Shown here piece by piece: positions 38,301-48,735 of a stretch of DNA of 64,000 nt. Position numbers and translations under genes: made by a program. This stretch comes from Dallia pectoralis (taxonomy: Eukaryota; Chordata; Actinopteri; Esociformes; Umbridae). The stretch spans positions 12,898,358 through 12,962,357 of the forward strand of contig CM055756.1 in NCBI GenBank assembly GCA_029465975.1. Direction: 5' to 3'. Below the pieces are notes generated by a model. That model made no database searches and was not told where the DNA came from. It saw only the letters and a program-made list of their open reading frames with translations. How positions within the stretch are numbered: position 1 is the stretch's first letter; every line of letters begins with the position of its first letter.

Positions 38301-39036
38301 TATTGTATAGGTGCAATATATATATATATATATATTATATACAGTATATTCTATTGTATAGGTGTAATATATATATATATTATATACAGTATATTCTATT
38401 GTATAGGTGTAATATATATATTATATACAGTATATTCTATTGTATAGGTGTAATATATATATTATATACAGTATATTCTATTGTATAGGTGCAATATATA
38501 TACAGTATATTCTATTGTATAGGTGCAATATATATACAGTATATTCTATTGTATAGGTGTAATATATATACAGTATATTCTATTGTATAGGTGTAATATA
38601 TATATATATTATATACAGTATATTCTATTGTATAGGTGTGGCAGCTACAGATCTACAGAACAAGCACTTCTACCCCATGGCGTGTTCCACGGCTGCTAAG
38701 AGCAGCATGAAGGTGATCCGCTCCTGCTTCGCGCCCACTTCGCTGCAATACCTGTGCTGTGCCCGCCTTCGCCAACTCCTCCCTGAGTGCCCGGACTTTC
38801 TGGGCTCACTGCCACTGCCACCTGGCTTACGCCACCTGCTACACAACAAGCTGGGCTGGGTACTTAGCCTCAACAATGGCCTTATAGGGGCCAAGGACAG
38901 AGAGGGCGGGTCTTTGGGATCAGACACACCTCCTACACCTCCTTCAGCCAAAGTCTTGTCTTCAGAGAGCGACGATTCAGAAGGATGTTTGTCTGATCCT
39001 GAGGCCTGTCAGAGGAAGAGGTGTCGTTGGACGTGA
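29311..39036 (+). CDS. SPSB3: SPRY domain-containing SOCS box protein 3
   Basis: Substrate receptor that joins targets, through its SPRY domain, to an Elongin B/C-Cullin ubiquitin ligase; mammalian targets reported include SNAI1 and nuclear cGAS. Exons 29311-29436, 31024-31201, 34233-34420, 35245-35347, 35543-35668 and 38636-39036 give 373 codons plus TGA in consistent phase; human is about 355 aa. The N-terminus (MSRRSRNSRAW) matches the family. The SPRY domain spans about residues 102-270 (HFWEIKMTSPVYGTDM, SWGLSYTG, LDTWHGTLTFFKNRR). The SOCS box has the BC-box SLQYLCCARLRQ at 276-287 and the Cul-box LPLPPG at 299-304. The tail ends in CQRKRCRWT. Exon 2 follows directly after an L2 tail, the exon 3 and exon 5 donors and the exon 6 acceptor are multiplied in arrays, and the 3' UTR begins with more arrays. 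Confidence 0.96.
29505..31008 (+). mobile_element. 5'-truncated L2-type LINE in SPSB3 intron 1
   Basis: Plus strand. Broken frames show reverse transcriptase motifs B (CGIPQGSILGPLLFNLYML) and C (SYADDTEIYMAL), then the usual C-terminal part (TRTEHITPVLTSLHWLPV appears with changes) and PEYISDMFEDYKPF. Stops and frameshifts make it dead. The 3' end is GTGCTATATAAATAAACTTG with a CTTG-rich tail ending about 15-20 bp before the SPSB3 exon 2 acceptor. A GC-rich array interrupts it at 30258-30560. Confidence 0.82.
30258..30560. repeat. GC-rich minisatellite inside the L2 3' part
   Basis: Irregular repeats of about 20-26 bp built from GTGTGTGGCGGGTGGTGGGC and CGACTC. It is G-rich on the plus strand (GGCGGGTGGTGGG), able in principle to form G-quadruplexes. 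Its base composition is very unlike the surroundings. Confidence 0.9.
31509..31720. repeat. ~75-bp tandem repeat, three copies
   Basis: Three copies with GTACCACAGGATATATGTGC and GAATAAGTTAGCAGTGTGTA in SPSB3 intron 2. A separate two-copy ~37-bp repeat (GTGTGAGGGAACCCTGATAA) follows at about 31834-31908. Confidence 0.85.
31925..34125 (-). mobile_element. LINE reverse transcriptase relic, split by a hAT element
   Basis: On the minus strand, 32076-32402 encodes a decayed reverse transcriptase piece with NWTLDFLTNIHQSVRLDNL, LNNGLPQGCVLS (motif B) and FGDDTAVV (motif C, where FADD is usual). The matching upstream part resumes at 33986-34125. Between them sits the hAT element 32411-33980, so the hAT entered after the LINE. 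The exact LINE clade was not determined. Confidence 0.72.
32411..33980 (+). mobile_element. Internally deleted hAT-like transposon
   Basis: Ends are imperfect inverted repeats: CAGGGCTCTAGAG on the left and, in complement, CAGGGCTTCAGAC on the right. GTTTG flanks both sides (32406-32410 and 33981-33985), a possible remnant of the 8-bp target duplication. Inside, a transposase-like frame at 32853-33137 has a zinc-finger-like part (FRKDWLDQFPWLRF, MYCKECG). After a stop and frame shifts it continues with PFTKFRSEISLMKKSGLDV and FMIDGDTDISTKECVIVYSR, resembling ZNF862-type hAT proteins. The rest of the transposase is absent, so it is inactive. Confidence 0.75.
34386..34700. repeat. 35-bp minisatellite copied from the SPSB3 exon 3 donor
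   Basis: Nine copies, the first inside exon 3. The unit holds ATGACATCACCAGTGTACGG and CAGATATG|GTGAGATGAC, the exon end plus donor. Donors fall after 34420 (the true site by homology), 34455, 34490, 34525, 34560, 34595, 34630 and 34665. Reading past 34420 meets TGA within three codons, so use of a later donor would end the protein early. Confidence 0.96.
34796..35150 (-). mobile_element. Diverged L2 reverse transcriptase fragment
   Basis: Homologous to the minus-strand L2 at about 27166-27510: shared blocks include ATACATCCGTTTAGG, TCTTAGGTCCTAA and AGAACAAAAGTGGTCCTAA. It carries many small indels and is a short dead fragment in SPSB3 intron 3. Confidence 0.8.
35683..36680. repeat. 23-bp minisatellite next to the SPSB3 exon 5 donor
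   Basis: About 43 copies of a 23-bp unit (GTGGAGGTAACTACAGTGGA plus AGT) starting about 15 bp into intron 5. A 26-base comparison of the unit with the exon 5/intron 5 junction (CAGGTGTATAG|GTAAATG) gives 19 matches by eye, including AG|GTAA, so it is probably a diverged junction copy. Variants include GTAGTG, GACGTG and CAGGGGAAG. Confidence 0.92.
37040..37160 (+). mobile_element. SINE/LINE 3' end fragment
   Basis: Ends with AACCTGGTTAAATAAAGGC and an A-rich tail. Upstream is TGTAAATGAGAACTTGTTCT, a tail type widespread in fish retroposons. The same closing motif (ACCAGGTTAAATAAAGGC) is on the SINE at 49.7 kb. Upstream sequence from about 36700 may belong to the same retroposon, but its start is not clear. 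Confidence 0.6.
37160..38640. repeat. ~30-45-bp AT-rich array carrying the SPSB3 exon 6 acceptor
   Basis: About 35 copies, variable because of TA runs. Each has ACAGTATATTCTATTGTATAG|GTGT or close to it. The true exon 6 begins at 38636 after ATTCTATTGTATAG and starts GTGTGG, so the unit equals the acceptor, its pyrimidine-poor tract and the first four exon bases. The array runs to the exon edge. Confidence 0.94.
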
Positions 39037-39052
39037 CGCTATGAGATCCCCC

Positions 39053-39630
39053 CACAGGTATACACACCTAACCCTACAGGTATACACACCTAACCCCACA
39101 GGTATACACACCTAACCCTACAGGTATACACACCTAACCCCACAGGTATACACACCTAACCCCACAGGTATACACACCTAACCCCACAGGTATACACACC
39201 TAACCCCACAGGTATACACACCTAACCCCACAGGTATACACACCTAACCCTACAGGTATACACACCTAACCCCACAGGTATACACACCTAACCCTACAGG
39301 TATACACACCTAACCCCACAGGTATACACACCTAACCCCACAGGAATACACACCTAACCCCACATGTATACACACCTAACCCCACAGGTATACACACCTA
39401 ACCCCACAGGTATACACACCTAACCCCACAGGTATACACACCTAACCCCACAGGTATACACACCTAACCCCACAGGTATACACACCTAACCCCAGCAGGT
39501 ATACACACCTAACCCCACAGGTATACACACCTAACCCCAGCAGGTATACACACCTAACCCCAGCAGGTATACACACCTAACCCCAGCAGGTATACACAAC
39601 TAACCCCGCAGGTATACACACCTAACCCTA
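39053..39630. repeat. 22-bp minisatellite in the SPSB3 3' UTR
   Basis: About 26 copies of a 22-bp unit (CAGGTATACACACCTAACCC plus CA), starting 16 bp after the SPSB3 stop. It contains CAG|GTATAC, a donor-like motif on the gene strand. TAACCC inside the unit is chance and not a telomere run. Confidence 0.95.
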
Positions 39631-39747
39631 ACACACATATCTCCATATAATCACACATGGACTGGAACTTTAACTCCAGACACACACATGTAGGCCATAT
39701 ACTCATTCCAGGACCTGGGGACAGTCAATTTGAACATGAAGATCCAC

Positions 39748-40545
39748 ATATGGCCCAGCTTCAGTTATATGTCCCAGCTTCAGTTATATGTCCCAGCTTC
39801 AGTTATATGTCCCAGCTTCAGTCATATGGCCCAGCTTCAGTCATATGGCCCAGCTTCAGTCATATGGCCCAGCTTCAGTCATATGGCCCAGCTCCAGTCA
39901 TATGGCCCAGCTTCAGTCATATGGCCCAGCTTCAGTCATATGGCCCAGCTTCAGTTATATGGCCCAGCTTCAGTTATATGGCCCAGCTTCAGTCATATGG
40001 CCCAGCTTCAGTCATATGGCCCAGCTTCAGTTATATGGCCCAGCTTCAGTTATATGTCCCAGCTTCAGTCATATGGCCCAGCTTCAGTCATATGGCCCAG
40101 CTTCAGTTATATGGCCCAGCTTCAGTTATATGGCCCAGCTTCAGTCATATGGCCCAGCTTCAGTTATATGTCCCAGCTTCAGTCATATGGCCCAGCTTCA
40201 GTCATATGGCCCAGCTTCAGTTATATGGCCCAGCTTCAGTTATATGGCCCAGCTTCAGTCATATGGCCCAGCTTCAGTTATATGTCCCAGCTTCAGTCAT
40301 ATGGCCCAGCTTCAGTCATATGGCCCAGCTCCAGTCATATGGCCCAGCTCCAGTCATATGGCCCAGCTCCAGTCATATGGCCCAGCTTCAGTCATATGGC
40401 CCAGCTTCAGTTATATGGCCCAGCTCCAGTTATATGGCCCAGCTCCAGTCATATGGCCCAGCTCCAGTCATATGGCCCAGCTTCAGTCATATGGCCCAGC
40501 TCCAGTCATATGGCCCAGCTTCAGTCATATGGCCCAGCTTCAGTT
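39748..40545. repeat. 19-bp minisatellite downstream of SPSB3
   Basis: About 42 copies of a 19-bp unit, TATGGCCCAGCTTCAGTCA, with variants (TTATATG, TGTCCC, CTCCAG). All three plus-strand frames stay open across it because three units make 57 bp without a stop. Confidence 0.96.
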
Positions 40546-41614
40546 TATGCAACAAATTTAACATTGAATCAGTGAAAAGAGACATAGTGCTGAATTAACT
40601 GGTTTGTTATCATGCTTTTTCTGTTTGACTATAAATGTTTATTTGGTCCTCATTTTTATGGAGAACAACAGTCACTATTTAACAACGTATTTAAATAATA
40701 AAGATCCCCCTAAATGCTTGGAAAGTGATATGATCTAAATGTGAGTTCACCCTGTCTGACACAATCTCAAATGAAGTTTCGGTGAGCAGCAGGTTATTTG
40801 GGGAGCAGATGCTCTGTCTGTTTCAATAGAATTGGTTGACAAGTTTCCAATTATTTCTTTCCAAGTTGGGCCTTTTCTAATTGAAGATGATTCAACATTA
40901 TGTAACAGTTATTTGTCTTGGTTATTTTTTTAATTTTAGCTAACCAAATGTTGACTCAACTTAGTTAAATAGTAAAAAACTGCATACATTTAAGGTGATG
41001 TTGTTCAGGGTTTATGCATGTAAAACATGACATTGATCCTTTTGCTGGATATCAATGAAGATAGTCTTCTGGCTTCCTTTATGTATATTTTATATATACC
41101 ACCACTCTTGACACTGGCTAGCTACGTGAATTAGGGTACTATTGCTACCCCAGTCCAGGGTTCAAAGTGATACAACTGTGAATTTGTGTGTTAGAGAGAG
41201 AAGCAATGGGCTGCTGTTTCTTTCTTATTCTCTAAAAACATAACATCATGAATTACATTTATGTATGGGAAATTAAAATTATAGAGTTTACAGTAGCACA
41301 GTTTATTCAATTTGTTTAACAGAGTTTATTCAATTTGTTTAACAGAGTTTATTCAATTTGTTTAACAGAGTTTTATCAATCATTGTTTGTTTCTAAACAA
41401 CACAAAGTTTTTCACTTAATGAAAGCATTTTTTGTATCACTTATTTTAGCATATTGATTTCAGACATGACATCAGACTAAAAGAAAAAGCAGTGTTGCTA
41501 TTATATCAGTTAAATGATGTAAAATAGCTTTTTTATTTGAAATGTGGTAATAACTGTTATAAACACTGTGTTGAACTGTGAGTGTCTCTTACAAGTGCTT
41601 CCCAGCTTAATAGG
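40546..41614. other. SPSB3 3' UTR or intergenic sequence
   Basis: AT-rich with a candidate poly(A) signal at 40697-40702. A three-copy 23-bp repeat (AGAGTTTATTCAATTTGTTT) is at about 41282-41370. Nothing else recognised. Confidence 0.5.
40697..40702 (+). promoter_or_regulatory. SPSB3: Candidate SPSB3 poly(A) signal
   Basis: AATAAA about 1.66 kb after the stop codon. Another is at 42763-42768. Use of this one would put both the 22-bp and 19-bp arrays in the mature 3' UTR. Confidence 0.4.
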
Positions 41615-42175
41615 TGACTTGTTGTCTGTTATATTATGTACATAGTCAGACTTGTTGTCTGTTATATTATGTACATAGTCAGACTTGTTGTCTGTTATAT
41701 TATGTACATAGTCAGACGTGTTGTCTGTTATATTATGTACATAGTCAGACTTGTTGTCTGTTATATTATGTACATAGTCAGACGTGTTGTCTGTTATATT
41801 ATGTACATAGTCAGACGTGTTGTCTGTTATATTATGTACATAGTCAGACTTGTTGTCTGTTATATTATGTACATAGTCAGACGTGTTGTCTGTTATATTA
41901 TGTACATAGTCAGACTTGTTGTCTGTTATATTATGTACATAGTCAGACGTGTTGTCTGTTATATTATGTACATAGTCAGACGTGTTGTCTGTTATATTAT
42001 GTACATAGTCAGACTTGTTGTCTGTTATATTATGTACATAGTCAGACTTGTTGTCTGTTATATTATGTACATAGTCAGACTTGTTGTCTGTTATATTATG
42101 TACATAGTCAGACTTGTTGTCTGTTATATTATGTACATAGTCAGACTTGTTGTCTGTTATATTATGTACATAGCC
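41615..42175. repeat. 33-bp minisatellite
   Basis: About 17 copies of a 33-bp unit with TTGTTGTCTGTTATATTATG and TACATAGTCAGAC. One main variant site (GACTTG/GACGTG). The unit is 11 codons and open in several frames on both strands. Confidence 0.96.
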
Positions 42176-42794
42176 AGACATTCATCAGATGTGCTTTTGG
42201 TTGAAACCTCTGTTCATCTAATGTTTGGACTGCAGATGCTGATACTAAGTGAAGACTGCAATGAAACATGAACTGATTTTGCAGTAAAGTACCAGAGGGT
42301 TTATGGGGAGACACCACGGCTCAGGGCTGTTCTTGGGTACAATGCAAAACAGAGTGCTTTTGGAAGCAACCTGTTGCTGTGGCGAATCGGCAATGCTCCA
42401 TAACCCCCTGATTGGTTACAGTGCAGTTACCAGAGTAACGGGAAGTGGCCTTGAGACAGTTAGCATTCAGGTTCCAAATGACCTGTTTTATGTTTTATTC
42501 TTTGAACTGTATTTTTGTTATTTTATGCAACAGAGCACTTTTGTTTGTACTATGTAATGTAAATAGAAATGACTATTTTAGCTGGAAAAGGTTGACTTAT
42601 AATGGAAATCTATTTAGGTGTACAGAAAGCAACCATCAACTGTGTGTCAATGGTACACTGTGGTAGCTAATTGAAGTTTATTTTAAAGGCTAATTGATCA
42701 TCATAAATCCTTATTGTAATTATGTTAGCACAGCTGAAAACTGTAATGCTGATTAAAGAAGCAATAAAACATAATTACAATCCTTGTTTAGACT
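42176..42794. other. Intergenic sequence between SPSB3 and the Tc1 relic
   Basis: No exon or repeat unit recognised. An AATAAA at 42763-42768 could be a distal SPSB3 poly(A) signal. Confidence 0.45.
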
Positions 42795-44065
42795 ACTTAA
42801 GGATCTGGAGCAATCAGCAATTGTGGGTTTGATTACAGATTCAAAATGTAAAAAAATATATATTGTTCTGAGAAAAAAAAAGGCTATTCCATGTGAGAAA
42901 CTGCTAAGAAAGTGAATATCTTGTACAACACTGTGTACTTCTCCCTTAACAGAAGAGCAGTAACTGTCTCTAACGAGAAAGAGGAGTGGGAGGCCCCGGT
43001 GCACAACTGAGCAAGAAGACAAATACATTATAGTGTCTAGTTTGAGAAACAGACACCTCACAAGTCCTCAACTGGTAGGTTTATGAAAAAGTACACGTGA
43101 ACACCAGTCTCAATGTGAACAGTAAAGAGGTGACTCGTTCATCTGTCGCGCATGGTAGAGGCAATAAGATTGGGTCTAGGGCTGTTTTGGTGGTGATTTG
43201 TACACAGTGAAAGGGCTCTTGTGGACGACTATCAGTCCATTTTCAACACCCTACCCTGTGGACGGCTATCAGTCCATTTTCAACACCCTACCATCTGGAC
43301 GGCTATCAGTCCATTTTCAACACCCTGCCCGGTGGACGGCTATCAGTCCATTTTCAACACCCTACCATCTGGACGGCTATCAGTCCATTTGCAACACCCT
43401 ACCCTGTGGACGGCTATCAGTCCATTTTCAACACCCTACCCTGTGGACGGCTATCAGTCCATTTTCAACACCCTGCCCGGTGGACGGCTATCAGTTCATT
43501 TTCTACACCCTACTCTGTGGACGGCTATCAGTCCATTTTAAACACCCTACCCTGTGGACGGCTATCAGTCCATTTTCAACACCCTACCCTGTGGACGGCT
43601 ATCAGTCCATTTTCAACACCCTGCCCTGTGGACGGCTATCAGTCCATTTTCAACACCCTACTCTGTGGACGGCTATCAGTCCATTTTCAACACCCTACCC
43701 GGTGGACGGCTATCAATTCATTTTCTACACCCTACTCTGTGGACGGCTATCAGTCCATTTGGCCAATTTCTTCTAACATCAGGACAATGAAAAAATGCAA
43801 AGTTCCAAACGATGCAAAACTATCTTTTGAAGCGGTCAGCTAGTATTCTGTCTGTAATAGAGAGGCCAGCACAGTCAGCAGATCTCAACCCTGTTGAGCG
43901 GTTGTGGGAGGAGCTTGACAGTATGACCCATTTAGCCAATCAAACTTGTGGGAGATGCTTCAGGAAGTGTGGATTACTACAATGCCAAAGGTCTGCAAGG
44001 CTGGATGCTGCAAATGGAGGATTATTTGAAACAATCACTATTAAAAATACAAATCATAATTTATA
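42795..44065 (+). mobile_element. Decayed Tc1-like transposon with internal minisatellite
   Basis: Left part (42795-43140) matches the Tc1 fragment at 5160-5640: an HTH-like part, then SGRPRCTTEQE and RHLTSPQL with frame breaks. The right part (43860-44060) encodes RPAQSADLNPVERLWEELDS, the region around the second Asp of the DDE catalytic triad, and a decayed C-terminus (GRCFRKCG). Between them sits a 37-bp array (43215-43765). Whether both ends come from one insertion is inferred from order and strand. Confidence 0.72.
43215..43765. repeat. 37-bp minisatellite inside the Tc1 relic
   Basis: About 15 copies of a 37-bp unit with GGACGGCTATCAGTCCATTT and CAACACCCTACCCTGT. It takes the place of the middle of the transposase. 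Confidence 0.95.
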
Positions 44066-44069
44066 ACTT

Positions 44070-45450
44070 TGTCAATGACTATATTTCCTATTCATTTTGC
44101 TGTATGTCCTATTCATAGTAATTTTATATATAAAGGCAATTTCTTAGTGACCATAAACCATTGAACGTGCGTGTGTGTATAAACGGATCATCTGTACAAT
44201 AACAATATAACAACCTTTAATTGAGGTAAAATTGTTTAAAAAAAAAGATCTTAATCAAGAAATAAATATTTTTTTTCATGTGTTACAGTATGTCAGAATT
44301 ATTGCCCCTACGTACAAATGTATTTTGAGGAAGTTTGCAAGCATGCAGAAACAGGATGTTCACCAGATCTGTTGCCAGAATTGCCAAATTAATGTAGGAA
44401 TGTAGCCTTGGAGTTAAATCAAATCTAATATCAGAGCTGACAAGTTGAAATAATTTGTTCTTGAGCCAGGCAGGTATGCCTAATATCATCCTAGATGCCG
44501 ATTATGTAAACTATTGAGCAGAAGTTAGTGCCATGTAGGTTTACACATACAACCTTGCTAATTGGCATTTCTTTGCCAAAATATTTATTTTATCGACTGG
44601 TTTAACTGGGTTCCCTAACACATTTAGATTTAACATTTATGCTTAGAATTTAACATTTAAATTTAGGCATAACATTTAGATTTAACATTTAACCTGCATA
44701 TTTAACATTTTGAACTAACATTAACATTTAACACTTATACACTATATTATTTTATAATTTGGTTTTACTGCAGAACATTATTTTTGGAAAAGATTTGACA
44801 TGAATATCTCACGTTTTGCACTGGTCTTTTTGCACTTTCTGGTTGGATGCACACATGTCGTTTTACTGCTTGTATTGACAGTGTAGCATTTTACAAACCG
44901 CACCACATAACAACCATCCCATGAGACAGAATTGGTTTGGTACACTGTTAAATCTGAACTTTTCATATGCTTTTGTTATTGTCTGGTGAAATACCTGGTG
45001 TATGTTATACAATTTAGTGTTTTAGGAAGTGATCACAAGCATCTCTTAATGTATTTGTTAAATAAGTCTTCTTGAGCACACGGGTTATATGGCATGTGCA
45101 CCAAACACGTCTAGAAAAGAGTCTTTGGTCATTTCATGAACTTCCATTTAATGCTACTGAAGGTAGTTGTCTTCACCTCTCACACAAAAAGTTTGCGATT
45201 GTGGATAATAACTTTACAATTCATTAACAACAGACTGATTTTCCATTGGTCTTAACTGGTTCCTACATTAAATGACGTCACACCCACGGTTACTTATTTA
45301 AATCAGATCACACTTTTATTTGATATTTATGAGTTAAGCATTTTTTGATTAATATTTTTTACATTTCGATGATTGCGTGTGTTGTCTGCTCCGTTATGTC
45401 TGTTCTACTGCTTGACTGCCTGTTTATTAATGAAAAGTAGAATTGGTTCT
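44070..45450. other. Intergenic AT-rich sequence
   Basis: Contains loose ATTTAACATTTA repeats at 44630-44720. No gene, clear transposon end or RNA structure recognised. Confidence 0.45.
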
Positions 45451-45537
45451 AAACCATAGACTGTATAAAGATATGGACGTAGTATCCGTGATGTCACCCG
45501 TAGGTTTCTGAAGACCGTTTTTGAAGCCTAAAGTGGG

Positions 45538-45864
45538 TTGACTCTCTTTGTTTATCTACAAATAGGAAAGCTGTTAAAACCTCTTCACTGCTTAAAGAAA
45601 TTGTGGCTTCATTATAAATTATCTCCTGTTCTTTGGGAATGTCTTTAGGTTTTTTTTTTTTTTTTTTTTTTTTGTATTTCCTATGTACATATACAACTTT
45701 TTATATGTAATATTTGTGGTTATTGTAGTAGTATATCCCCTTCATATTAATGCCTTGCTTTACTGAGTCTTTTCTGTCTTTTTGTTTTCTGTGTTTCTGT
45801 TGTGTTTTTGTATGCTTGATACCTGTATCCCCTGTGCAATATGTTCAATAAAAAATTTAAAAAA
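45538..45864 (+). mobile_element. 5'-truncated L1 insertion with 14-bp target duplication
   Basis: Flanked by identical AAGCCTAAAGTGGG at 45524-45537 and 45865-45878. The insert ends in TTCAATAAAAAATTTAAAAA, an L1-type 3' end on the plus strand, and has a long T run inside (45650-45673). The perfect duplication points to a fairly recent event. Confidence 0.85.
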
Positions 45865-46284
45865 AAGCCTAAAGTGGGCGTAACCGACCGTCGCCATCTT
45901 GGCAGCGCGTCACTCCCGGATAAACGAAAATAGTCAAAGAAATAGTCAAAGAGGCGGTACGTGGATGGAGCTGAGGAGCCTGGATGCTGTTTACTGAGTA
46001 ATTATAGGCTAATTTCTTACACATATCTTTGAGGACATGTCAAAAAATACTTCCAAATATAGTCAGTGTTAATAAATGTTACGCTATTTATGAAAAAGCA
46101 GGCATCCGGTAATGCGGGAATCCGCTGGACACACCCTTAATTATGCAGAACTTTAAATATTAATCAACTAAACGGATGAGTTATAAAAAAATTCACCCCC
46201 CTCACAGTTGTTATGAAGGGCAAAATTAGCTGTATAGACCAAAGCCAAATAGAGAACCAGGCTGTAAACATGTTTTTTCTGCTT

Positions 46285-48625
46285 TTTTTTATTAACATTT
46301 CTCCAACATGTACAAACTTTGATAACATTATCAATCTGCAATTGAAATTATACATAGGCACAATAACATATTAAATAATATGCAAAATAAAATAAAAACA
46401 CATTATACCACATTCACATATAACAGAAGAGGTCTTCAGTACATCATATTAATTTGAAAGATTCCAGGTCCGTAAATAGTTTTAAGGCAGGTTTAGTTTT
46501 CACAAGTCTTAGTGAGCATACAAAAATATAAAACTCTCGTTCAAAAATGTCTAACAAAGGTGAGGTTTTAAGAAATCTGCATTTGTGTATAAAGAACTTA
46601 GCTAATAAAATGATATTATTGACAAGAAAATTGAACTTATTGTTCTCTTCAAATAAACCAAACTTTACCATATTATAAGTAAAGGAGGGAATATGAATAT
46701 TTTTACTGTAAAGTACGTCATGCAACTCTAACCAGAAAGAGGCAATACAAACACACTCAAAAAATATATGTTCAGTCGTTTCGTACTTGTTACCACAGAA
46801 GGCGCAGTCATTATGCTCAATATTAAATTTAAACATTAAAAAATTATTCGATGGATAGATATCATTTAAAATTTTAAAGTGGATTTCCTTTGCCTTGGGT
46901 GTGATTGGAAATGATAGGTATTTTGTTCTAATCTTTTTGGTAACTAGAATATCAAGGGTCTGACAAATATATCTTCTTTTCAGATGTTCTGGGAAAATGG
47001 TTTTGGATAGCGTTTGCCTGATGTGTTTGTTATTGCATTTTTGATCACATAAGCAATAACCGCCTATCTGTAGCACTGGGAGACACGGAGAGATAGTTGA
47101 ATATAATAACATTCCTCTAACTAACAATAACATTTCCTTGGGTATAGCATTCATAACTGAGCAAAACTGTTCAGGTTGGCATAAGACATCATATTTTAGA
47201 GTAAAACTATTATAGCTGAGAACGTTACCTTGTTCATCCAACAAGTCCTTGACAGACCATATACCCTTTTTAAACCATTCTTCTAAGAATATGGTTTTGT
47301 TGCGAATTAATATATATTTATTATTCCATATTGGTGTGTTGTGTGGGGTGAAATTGTGTTTGTATGCCAATTTCCAATATAATAGCACTTGTTGGTGAAA
47401 ATTAGAGAGTTTTAGAGGGAGCTTGTTTATATTGAAGTCACACCTGAGTAGCAAATCTATTCCTCCAACCATTTTAAAGATAGATGTTGGGACACTGAAC
47501 CATAAGCTGTCCACATTACAAAGAAAAGATTGTAACCATTTCAATTTTAGCATGCCGTTCATACAATCAAAATCAATAGCGTTCAAACCCCCTTCCTCAT
47601 ATGGTTTTAACACATCACCCTTCCTTATATAATGAACCTTGTTCCTCCAAATGTAATTGAAATTAACTTGATTAACCATTTTAATATACTTAGGTGGGAT
47701 AGCTGAAGACCAAACTGGATATATCATTCTAGATAAACTTTCTGCTTTGGTTAAAAGAATTCTTCCAAATATGGACAGATCTCTTTGGAGCCAACTATTA
47801 AGAATGGCTTTGGCTTTAGCAAAATTATTATCAATATTGAGTTTAACAATTGACTGTTCGTCCTTTGTGACAAAGACTCCTAAATATTTAACGGTGCTTT
47901 TTAATGGGATATTATATAATAATTCTAATGGATGGGCATGTATGGCCATAAGCTCACATTTGTTCAAATTCAGTCTTAAACCTGAGGCATTTGAGAAAAG
48001 GTTTATCAGTTCAATAGCAATGGGTATTTGCTGCGTGTCCTTAAGAAACAAGGTTGTATCATCAGCCAGTTGACTTATTATTAAGGATTTATCCATAATG
48101 TTCAATCTTTCGATATTCACATAATTTTTTATCAAAATGGCCAACACTTCAGCTGCTAGAATAAATAGAAAAGGCGAGATTGGACAGCCTTGCCGAATTC
48201 CACGGTGTAAAACAAAACGTTGCGAGGTTCCATGAGGAAGGGAAATTGAACTGCTAATGTCATAATATAACATTTTCATGGTATCACAAAACCTTTGACC
48301 AAATCCAAAAAATTCAAGACACTGAAAAATAAGGTTGTGTTCAACCATATCAAAAGCTTTCTTAAAGTCTAAGAATAAGATAAAACCATCATCCTCTATC
48401 ATATCCCCATAGTCTATTAAATCCAAGACCAGTCTGATATTATTGTGTATTGGCCTTCCCTTTATAAAACCAGATTGCGTCTCACTTACAATTTGGGTTA
48501 TGCCGTCCTTTAATCTATTGGCAAAAACGTGCGAGAATATTTTATAATCAGTGTTCAGTAGAGAAATGGGCCTAAGGTTATCAATGCATTTGCTATCTTT
48601 ACCTGGTTTAGGTATGGAGATACAG
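46285..48625 (-). mobile_element. 5'-truncated L1 with long intact reverse transcriptase frame
   Basis: Minus strand. A single frame at 46444-48666 (740 codons) has reverse transcriptase motifs NLRPISLLNTDYKI, LFLDFKKAFD (A), GIRQGCPISPFLF (B) and LADDTTLFL (C), then WRNKVHYIRKG and, near the C-terminus, CAFCGNKYETTEHIFFEC, the C-x2-C-x8-H-x4-C motif of L1 ORF2. The first dozen residues appear to read from the host element. The endonuclease domain and ORF1 are absent, so it cannot move by itself. The lack of stops suggests it is young. Confidence 0.88.
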
Positions 48626-48735
48626 ATTTGACTCACTTCTGGAGCCAGCCTCAAGCGGCCAGTCAATGAATTGCAGTTTAACTCACTTCCTATTGGTTTC
48701 AGGAGAGAGACCGGAAGGTTGCCACTTGTTCTAAA

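Larger units (their letters stand above)
45452..48735. mobile_element. Non-autonomous repeated element with two L1 insertions
   Basis: The outer element starts near CCATAGACTGTATAAAGATA and continues around two insertions: an L1 fragment (45538-45864) and a large L1 (about 46285-48625). Its own pieces are 45452-45537, 45865-46284 (CGTCGCCATCTTGGCAGCG, CACAGTTGTTATGAAGGGCA) and 48626-48735 (GGAGCCAGCCTCAAGCGGCC, GACCGGAAGGTTGCCAC). I recognise these blocks as a sequence dispersed in fish genomes but cannot name the family. Confidence 0.6.

Noticed and set aside
39053..39630. Interstitial telomere repeat (CCTAACCC)
   Set aside because: The motif is part of a 22-bp unit with TATACACA. No pure TTAGGG/CCCTAA run exists.
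39657..40598. 313-codon frame with WPSFSHMAQLQ repeats
   Set aside because: Three frames are open together because the 19-bp unit has no stop in any of them. Downstream of SPSB3, no homology recognised.
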